Assembly: GCA_947624945.1 (NCBI GenBank)
Contig: CANQMJ010000101.1
Span: 1 to 9,053 of the forward strand
Length of the DNA: 9,053 nt
Source: an uncultured Clostridia bacterium
GTDB taxonomy: Bacteria; Bacillota; Clostridia; Oscillospirales; CAG-272
Reading direction: 5' to 3'
In this document: positions 4,638 to 9,053 of the stretch, piece after piece
Layout: each line of letters begins with the position of its first letter
Numbering within the stretch: the stretch's first letter is position 1
The notes under the pieces: generated by a model
The model's database searches: none
Told to the model about the DNA's origin: nothing
Seen by the model: the letters and a program-made list of their open reading frames with translations, nothing else
Made by a program: the position numbers and the translations under genes

Positions 4638-5903
4638 TTAATCGTTTGCGGACGGCTGCTGCGACGCGTTCGGAGAATTCTCATCCGCGAATTTGCAAAT
4701 GCCGTCGGCGAGTGCATTTGCCATCTTTGTGCGCCAGGCAGGGTCGAGAATATTTTTCGCGTCGTCGGGATTCGTTATAAACCCGAGTTCCACGAGCGCC
4801 GCAGGTGCGTTAATGTGCTTCGTGACGTAATACGCATCGGCGAACGGATTTCCGTATGCTCTCGCTGCTTTTGCACTCGGGAAACTTTCATTGACGGATG
4901 ATACCAAATAATTCGTAAGCTTTTCCGATTCCGCGCTTGACGAGAATATGCCTTCGTTATCCTCGTTGCAGTAGTAAATGCGCGTGCCGTTCACTGTCTC
5001 ACTGTCATACGAATCGCAGTGTATCGAGATGAAGAGGTCGACGCTGTTTTCGTTCACATACGCTGCGCGTTCGTCGATGTAAAACAGATCGTCGTTGTCG
5101 TCTATACTCGACTTCGGTATTGTCTGTCCGTCATGCGTCAGCTTTGCGTAATATCCGCGGTCGTTGAGAATTTGAACGAGCTCTTTTGCAAATTCGAGCG
5201 TCATATCCTTTTCGGTCAGACCGCCGGTAAGATATTGCGACGACGCGCCGGGATCGTTGAATCCGTGACCGGGGTCGATGAATATAGTGTAGAGCATGTC
5301 GTCTGACGGCGTCACGGGCGTGTCCTGCGTGTCGGACGGCGAAGACCCGGTAGTCTGCGGGTCAAGCGCATCGGTTCCGCCGCCGACAGGAACGGACTGC
5401 GTACCCGTATTCGTACCCGAATTTGTGCCGGTGCCGTCGGAGTCATCGTCTTTGCGGCAGCTTCTGCTCGTCGCGATTATTATTATGAGGAGCAGCACGA
5501 AAACGAGGATAAGAACGAGAAACGGCGTAGGCTTGCGGAATCTGCGTTTGCGCAGACCGTTTGAACGTCCCTGTGGAGGTCTGCCCGAGCCGCTTCTCTG
5601 CGGAGGACGCTGTCCCTGAGGCGGTCTCGGTCCCTGTGGAGGACGTTGACCCTGCGGAGGTCTTTGCCCCTGCGTCGGGCGCTGACCTTGCGGCGGACGC
5701 TGCGGCGAGCCGTTCTGATATGGAGGATATTGACCGCCGTAGGGACGCTGTACATTGCCGTTCTGCGGATAATACTGTCCCTGCTGATTATTGTATGGGC
5801 TCTGACCTGCGGGCGGTCGGTAGCCGCTGTTTTGCCGGCTCCGACCATCATATTGACCGTTTTGATCGCCGCCGTACGGCGGCATATTTCTACCGTTGTT
5901 CAT
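4638..5903 (-). CDS. Membrane-anchored N-acetylmuramoyl-L-alanine amidase (Amidase_3)
   Basis: This enzyme should cleave the bond between N-acetylmuramic acid and L-alanine in peptidoglycan, outside the membrane. The 421-residue chain has four parts. A cytoplasmic tail (1-125) is rich in Pro, Gln, Gly and Tyr and ends in basic LRKRRFRK. A transmembrane helix spans about 127-145. A Thr/Gly/Ser/Asp linker covers about 150-202. The Amidase_3 domain (about 205-407) carries the expected residues: zinc ligands H213 in DPGHG, E231 in TEKD and H295 in SIHCD, and the catalytic E372 in VELGFITN. It should therefore be active. The tail contains six tandem RPPQGQ-type hexapeptides. The start has a strong AGGAGG 6 nt upstream (complement of 5910-5915). 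It lies 38 nt downstream of rluB and 37 nt upstream of the lipoprotein gene on the same strand. The cellular role (division, sporulation or turnover) cannot be read here. Confidence 0.93.
   Translation of the reverse strand: MNNGRNMPPYGGDQNGQYDGRSRQNSGYRPPAGQSPYNNQQGQYYPQNGNVQRPYGGQYPPYQNGSPQRPPQGQRPTQGQRPPQGQRPPQGPRPPQGQRPPQRSGSGRPPQGRSNGLRKRRFRKPTPFLVLILVFVLLLIIIIATSRSCRKDDDSDGTGTNSGTNTGTQSVPVGGGTDALDPQTTGSSPSDTQDTPVTPSDDMLYTIFIDPGHGFNDPGASSQYLTGGLTEKDMTLEFAKELVQILNDRGYYAKLTHDGQTIPKSSIDDNDDLFYIDERAAYVNENSVDLFISIHCDSYDSETVNGTRIYYCNEDNEGIFSSSAESEKLTNYLVSSVNESFPSAKAARAYGNPFADAYYVTKHINAPAALVELGFITNPDDAKNILDPAWRTKMANALADGICKFADENSPNASQQPSAND
5592..5699 (-). repeat. Tandem 18-bp repeats encoding RPPQGQ hexapeptides in the amidase tail
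   Basis: Six in-frame 18-bp units encode residues 69-104: RPPQGQ, RPTQGQ, RPPQGQ, RPPQGP, RPPQGQ and RPPQRS. A seventh degenerate copy (RPPQGR, 108-113) follows after GSG. The units differ by synonymous and a few non-synonymous changes, so they are diverged rather than freshly duplicated. Length variation between strains would be expected. Confidence 0.85.
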
Positions 5904-5941
5904 GATGTTCCTCCTCTGTTTATCTACACTTTTGCTCTATT

Positions 5942-6682
5942 TCAGTAATGTCCGCGCGAATTTAGCGTCTCGATCTCGTCATTTGTTAGATACCGCCATT
6001 TCCCGCACGGTAAGTCTCCGAGCTCGATGCCGCCGTAGGATATACGCGTCAGGCGCTTTATTTTGAGTCCGATAGAGTCGCACATGCGCCGGATCTGTCT
6101 GTTCCTGCCTTCATAGAGCGTCATTTTAACGACAGTTTCGTCCGAGTTCCGCGACAGCATGTCCACATCGCAGCGCATGATGGACTGCTCGCGTCCGTCT
6201 CTGTCAGTTATCGTCCGCATTTGACGCAGAGACTCAATTTTTTCGTTGGCGGCAAATCCCGGGAACACTACGCGGTATATTTTTTCCTTGCCGCCGCTAG
6301 GGTGAGACAGCATATTCGTCGTCTCTCCGTCGTCGGTCAGTATCAAAAGACCGTCCGAATACATGTCGAGACGCCCGACAGGGTAGATGCGCGCGTTTAC
6401 GTCCGTGACAAGGTCGGCGACGCATCGCCGCCCGTTCTCATCGCTCATCGTCGTGACGACGCCGGCGGGTTTATTCAGCATTATATACGTGTACGGAGCG
6501 CTCCGTTTGACTTCGCGTCCGCGCACGGCGACGGTATCGCCATCGGTGACCCGGTCGCCGATTTTCGCGACGATGCCGTTGACGGTAACTTCGCCGTCGT
6601 CAATGAGATGCTCCGCGGCTCTGCGCGAGCACATGCCCGCGTCTGCGATGTATTTTTGCAGCTTTACCGAATCTTCGCTCAT
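5942..6682 (-). CDS. rluB: 23S rRNA pseudouridine synthase, RluB/RsuA family
   Basis: This enzyme isomerises a uridine of ribosomal RNA to pseudouridine; in RluB it is U2605 of 23S rRNA (E. coli numbering), near the peptidyl transferase centre. The 246-residue chain has an N-terminal S4 RNA-binding domain (about 6-55, VKLQKYIADAGMCSRRAAEH and VTVNG). A catalytic pseudouridine synthase domain follows, with GRLDMYSDGLLILTDDG (103-119); the nucleophile is D106. EGRNRQIRRM (191-200) is a further signature of this subfamily. I start at ATG 6682 because the S4 domain then begins within a few residues and the ATG forms an ATGA overlap with the stop of the preceding gene. An in-frame ATG at 6709 would add nine residues (MADGINIGT), lacks a ribosome site and overlaps the upstream gene more. 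RsuA or RluF specificity cannot be fully excluded, but RluB is the usual Firmicute member. Confidence 0.9.
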   Translation of the reverse strand: MSEDSVKLQKYIADAGMCSRRAAEHLIDDGEVTVNGIVAKIGDRVTDGDTVAVRGREVKRSAPYTYIMLNKPAGVVTTMSDENGRRCVADLVTDVNARIYPVGRLDMYSDGLLILTDDGETTNMLSHPSGGKEKIYRVVFPGFAANEKIESLRQMRTITDRDGREQSIMRCDVDMLSRNSDETVVKMTLYEGRNRQIRRMCDSIGLKIKRLTRISYGGIELGDLPCGKWRYLTNDEIETLNSRGHY

Positions 6683-7527
6683 AGTGCCGATATTGATTCC
6701 GTCAGCCATGAAAGCGTGCGTATCAGCTTGTCGATGTTGAGTCCGCGCTCCGACATGACGGGCGACTCGAGCGTAAGCGTGCCACCGTACCGAGCATCGC
6801 GCAGCGACCGAAACAGTGCGGGGAAGTCGACCTTGCCCTCATTCGGATGCAGTATCGGGCGTATCGCCGAAAACTCGCGGAAACCGCCGCCGAAGTCGCT
6901 TATATGCATGTGCTCGATACGTCCCGACTCCATGTAGTCCGAATGTTGTATATCCGGATTCTGCCCGTGGAGCTGACCGAAGCGAACGTCATAGATGAAT
7001 CCGCAGCGCTCGCCGACGAGCTCGTCTATCTCGTGCCAGCGCGACAACGGGTCGAGCGCGACACACGGAATATTTTCTATCATCACGCGTATGCCGTATT
7101 CGTCGGCAACGTCGAGCATGCGCGGCAGAAACGACAGATTATATTTGAAATTCGTGTCCGACTCCGAGTTGCCCCACAGATGGAGCACGACGCGATCTAC
7201 ACCGAGCGACGCCGAAAACTCGCAGTTGACGCGCCAAAGGCGCATCGACTCGCGCGCGTTATTCTCGCCGCCGTAGGAAAGAAGCGAGCCGATATCCTTG
7301 TCGGCATGAACGACGGCGACACGCAGTCCCGAGCGTGATATAGTCGCGGCAACGTCGTCAAGCTTATCATAGAAGAACGGCAGCATGACGAGTTCTATGC
7401 CGTCGGCGTTCGACGCGTCGACGACGCGGGGAAGCTCGCGTTCGATAACGGTATAGTCAAAGCCTACGACGCGTCCGACGACGGTGCCTGTCGAGCAGTA
7501 TACCTCGTTTTTCCCGTTACTGCTCAT
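6679..7527 (-). CDS. Sugar phosphate isomerase/epimerase-like TIM barrel protein
   Basis: This 282-residue soluble protein belongs to the xylose isomerase-like TIM barrel superfamily (AP endonuclease family 2 fold), whose members act on sugars, sugar acids and inositols using a metal. Candidate metal-site and active-site residues follow the expected barrel order: H74 (VVHAD), H116 (VVLHLWG), E151 (MIEN), D180 (FIYDVRFGQLHG) with H187, H206/H208 and D211 (HMHISD), E230 (NEGKVDF) and E254 (LTLES). The presence of a conserved Glu in MIEN and a terminal Glu in LTLES supports an isomerase or epimerase rather than a DNA repair enzyme. The substrate is unknown. It overlaps the aminotransferase gene upstream and rluB downstream by ATGA, so it is probably translated in a fixed ratio with both. 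Neither neighbour reveals a sugar pathway. Confidence 0.85.
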   Translation of the reverse strand: MSSNGKNEVYCSTGTVVGRVVGFDYTVIERELPRVVDASNADGIELVMLPFFYDKLDDVAATISRSGLRVAVVHADKDIGSLLSYGGENNARESMRLWRVNCEFSASLGVDRVVLHLWGNSESDTNFKYNLSFLPRMLDVADEYGIRVMIENIPCVALDPLSRWHEIDELVGERCGFIYDVRFGQLHGQNPDIQHSDYMESGRIEHMHISDFGGGFREFSAIRPILHPNEGKVDFPALFRSLRDARYGGTLTLESPVMSERGLNIDKLIRTLSWLTESISAL

Positions 7528-8690
7528 AATTCAGCCACAAACTTTCCTATGCGTTCGAGCGCCTTTTTGATGTGAGCGACCGAGTACGCGTACGATATCC
7601 GCGCGTATCCTTCGCCGCACTTGCCGAACGCGGTGCCGGGAACTATTGCCACGCCGTGCTCGTAGAGCAGACGGCGGCAGAACTCCTCCGAATCCATGCC
7701 GAACCCTCCGACATGGCACCACACGTAGAACGCGCCGTCGGGCGTCGCACAGTCGAGCCCGCACGCACGCAACCCTTCCGTTATGTACCGCCTGCGGCGG
7801 TCGTATTCCTCGCGCATCATCTCGATGTCGGAGTCACCCGCCTCGAGCGCCTCGATGGCGGCGTACTGCGACGTCGTAGGCGCGCACATAATGGCGTATT
7901 GATGTATCTTGAAAATCTCGCGCGAAATCTCCGCGGGCGCGCAAACATAGCCGAGACGCCAGCCCGTCATCGCGTACGCTTTGGAAAAGCCGGACGCGAG
8001 TATCGTGCGCTCGCGCATACCGGGAATCGACGCTATCGAGACGTGGCGCTCGCCGTATGTCAGCTCCGCGTATATTTCATCGGACAGTACGAGCACGTCC
8101 GTGTCGGCAAGTACGTCCGCGATCTTTTGAAGATCGTATCTGTCAAGAACAGCGCCGGTCGGATTATTCGGAAACGGCAGTATGAGCAGCTTCGTGCGCG
8201 GTGTTATGAGCTCGCGCAGACGCTTCGGCGATAGCTTGAAATTGTCCTCCGCCGTCGTTTCGAGCAGCACCGGCACGCCGCCTGCAACGCGCACGAGCGG
8301 CTCGTAGCATACGAAGCAGGGAACGGGTATTATGACCTCGTCGCCGGGATTACAAACGGCGCGTATTGCGGCGTCTATCGCCTCGCTGCCGCCGACAGTG
8401 ACCGTTATCTCCGATTTCGGATCGTAATTTAGTGAAAAACGGCGCGCCAAGTAACGCGAGATAGACTCACGCAGAGGCATAAGACCCAAATTAGACGTGT
8501 AATACGTCCGTCCCGATTCAAGACTTTCTATACCCGCCATGCGGATGTGCCACGGCGTTATAAAGTCGGGCTGACCGACGGTCAGCGATATTACGTCGTC
8601 CATCTCGTCGAGAATGTCGAAGAATTTGCGGATCCCCGACGGCTCGAGAGATGAGACGGTGCGTGATAAAAGTTTCTCGTATGGCTTCAT
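7524..8690 (-). CDS. Class I/II pyridoxal phosphate-dependent aminotransferase
   Basis: This 388-residue enzyme should transfer an amino group between an amino acid and a 2-oxo acid. It has the full class I set: VGQPDFITP near 38-46, Y64 in the substrate-binding region, GGSEAIDAAIR (100-110), PNNPTG (174-179) with N176 against the cofactor ring, SDEIY (203-207) with D204 contacting the pyridine nitrogen, the Schiff-base lysine K237 in SGFSKAYAMTGWRLGY, and R364 in GYARISY for the substrate carboxylate. Aromatic or branched-chain amino acids or alanine are possible substrates, and the sequence does not choose between them. I start at ATG 8690 because the 57 residues that could be added upstream are an Arg/His-rich translation of the regulator gene. 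The ATG forms an ATGA overlap with that gene. The pairing with an Lrp-type regulator suggests regulation by amino acid level. Confidence 0.93.
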   Translation of the reverse strand: MKPYEKLLSRTVSSLEPSGIRKFFDILDEMDDVISLTVGQPDFITPWHIRMAGIESLESGRTYYTSNLGLMPLRESISRYLARRFSLNYDPKSEITVTVGGSEAIDAAIRAVCNPGDEVIIPVPCFVCYEPLVRVAGGVPVLLETTAEDNFKLSPKRLRELITPRTKLLILPFPNNPTGAVLDRYDLQKIADVLADTDVLVLSDEIYAELTYGERHVSIASIPGMRERTILASGFSKAYAMTGWRLGYVCAPAEISREIFKIHQYAIMCAPTTSQYAAIEALEAGDSDIEMMREEYDRRRRYITEGLRACGLDCATPDGAFYVWCHVGGFGMDSEEFCRRLLYEHGVAIVPGTAFGKCGEGYARISYAYSVAHIKKALERIGKFVAEL

Positions 8691-9053
8691 ATGAAGTCGT
8701 GTCCTCTCGTGTCTTCCTCGACTGCGCCGAACACAACGCCGTCGTATTTGTATTTGCGCAAAACGAAATGCGTCGCGGTCGAAACTATGTCCTCCATCGG
8801 CGCAAGCTTCTGCGCGACAAAGTATGCGACCTCCTTCATAGTGCGCCCCTCGATGATGCACGCGAGGTCATAGCCGCCCGACATAAGGTAAAGACTTTTG
8901 ACCTCCGGGTACTTGTATATGCGTTCCGCAAGCGCATCAAAGCCGCGGTCACGGCGCGGCGTTATTTTTATCTCGATAAACGCGGTGACGTATTCGCGGT
9001 CCGTTTTGTCCCAGTCAACAACGGCACGGTAACCGAGTATCACGCCGTCTGCC
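8687..9053 (-). CDS. Lrp/AsnC family transcriptional regulator (N-terminal part outside window)
   Basis: This is the C-terminal part of a leucine-responsive regulator-type protein. The visible 121 residues hold the RAM ligand-binding and oligomerisation domain: ADGVILGYRAVVDWDK, VTAFIEIKITPR, VKSLYLMSGGYDLACIIEG and a terminal VLRKYKYDGVVF. The frame stays open to the last base of the window, and the residues before the GTG at 9043 (A-D-G) match the family's usual lead-in (GVIxGY). That GTG is therefore an internal Val codon and the winged helix-turn-helix lies beyond the window. The GxYD signature (GGYD) in the RAM domain is intact, so small-molecule, probably amino acid, binding is expected. 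It overlaps the aminotransferase gene by ATGA; control of that gene and autoregulation are the likely roles. Confidence 0.92.
   Translation of the reverse strand, partial: ADGVILGYRAVVDWDKTDREYVTAFIEIKITPRRDRGFDALAERIYKYPEVKSLYLMSGGYDLACIIEGRTMKEVAYFVAQKLAPMEDIVSTATHFVLRKYKYDGVVFGAVEEDTRGHDFI

Noticed and set aside
4630..4639. AAACATGTTT palindrome at the end of the amidase gene
   Set aside because: Short, AT-rich and intragenic to an operon; no second copy or promoter seen nearby.
5904..5950. Weak -35/-10-like pair (TTACTG, TAGATA) before the amidase gene on the - strand
   Set aside because: Both boxes are poor matches and the gene is close behind rluB, so operon transcription explains expression without it.
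6683..6709. Upstream ATG for RluB adding MADGINIGT
   Set aside because: No ribosome site, larger overlap with the upstream gene, and residues before the S4 domain not typical of the family; ATG 6682 fits the ATGA pattern of the operon.
6221..6937. Long + strand open frame opposite rluB and the TIM barrel gene
   Set aside because: It crosses two well-supported genes, is Arg/Val/His-rich, has no ribosome site and resembles no family; an antisense shadow of GC-rich codons.
7572..8234. Long + strand open frame opposite the aminotransferase gene
   Set aside because: Composition is Arg/Ala/Val-heavy with no recognisable domain, and the opposite strand encodes a complete aminotransferase.
8685..8696. 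12-bp palindrome CTTCATATGAAG across the regulator-aminotransferase junction
   Set aside because: It is fixed mainly by the overlapping stop/start and Phe/Lys codons, and there is no promoter here for a regulator to act on.
8691..8861. N-terminal extension of 57 residues on the aminotransferase
   Set aside because: It is Arg/His/Cys-rich and is the out-of-frame translation of the Lrp gene; the class I fold starts at ATG 8690, which forms an ATGA overlap.
9041..9043. GTG as the true start of the Lrp/AsnC gene
   Set aside because: The open frame continues to the window edge with A-D-G before it, matching the family's GVIxGY lead-in, and a start here would remove the DNA-binding domain.

Overview
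The window looks like a chromosomal stretch from a Gram-positive Firmicute, most likely an uncultured member of the Clostridia. The evidence is a PolC-type replicative polymerase, a vitamin-type ECF transporter S component, a DUF3842 protein, a lipobox lipoprotein, a sporulation/cell-wall type amidase_3 enzyme, consensus SigA promoters and strong AGGAGG-type ribosome binding sites. Base composition is moderately GC-rich with many GAC, GCG and CGC codons. I see no phage, transposon, CRISPR, rRNA or tRNA sequence. Genus-level placement is not possible from this alone.

Left half, + strand (1-3778). The window opens inside polC, of which only the C-terminal 396 residues are present. A strong intrinsic terminator (1202-1244) ends it. 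Next is a two-gene sigma module: a candidate self-recognised ECF promoter (1266-1295), an ECF sigma factor (1335-1886), and an overlapping gene for a single-pass membrane protein with anti-sigma topology (1876-2535). Then come a SigA-type promoter (2586-2614) and a DUF3842 gene (2638-3048). A second, perfect SigA promoter has its -35 box overlapping the DUF3842 stop codon. It drives a roughly 130-nt leader and an ECF transporter S component (3209-3778).

That leader is the most interesting part of the window. It holds a 5' hairpin whose loop carries a Shine-Dalgarno sequence, an 18-codon leader ORF, a competing antiterminator-like hairpin, and a 17-bp intrinsic terminator with TTTTT. The terminator loop contains the leader ORF's stop codon and a second, near-perfect Shine-Dalgarno. 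A 12-codon second mini-ORF follows and ends 6 nt before the transporter start. This reads as a transcription attenuator, possibly ribosome-controlled. It matches no riboswitch class that I recognise.

Right half, - strand (9053 down to 3797). A compact operon runs leftward: an Lrp/AsnC regulator (N-terminus beyond the edge), a class I PLP aminotransferase, a sugar-phosphate isomerase/epimerase-like TIM barrel, the pseudouridine synthase RluB, an N-acetylmuramoyl-L-alanine amidase with an unusual Pro/Gln-rich cytoplasmic tail, and a lipoprotein of unknown function. The first three junctions are all 4-nt ATGA stop/start overlaps, implying translational coupling. The last two have gaps of about 38 nt with good ribosome binding sites. 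A perfect 9-bp hairpin (3797-3819) lies between the convergent transporter and lipoprotein genes and can terminate both transcripts.

Functionally the window mixes DNA replication, envelope-stress-type regulation, vitamin uptake, amino acid metabolism, ribosome maturation and cell-wall remodelling. The Lrp regulator with its aminotransferase is the clearest regulator-target pair. The sigma factor with its membrane partner is the second.
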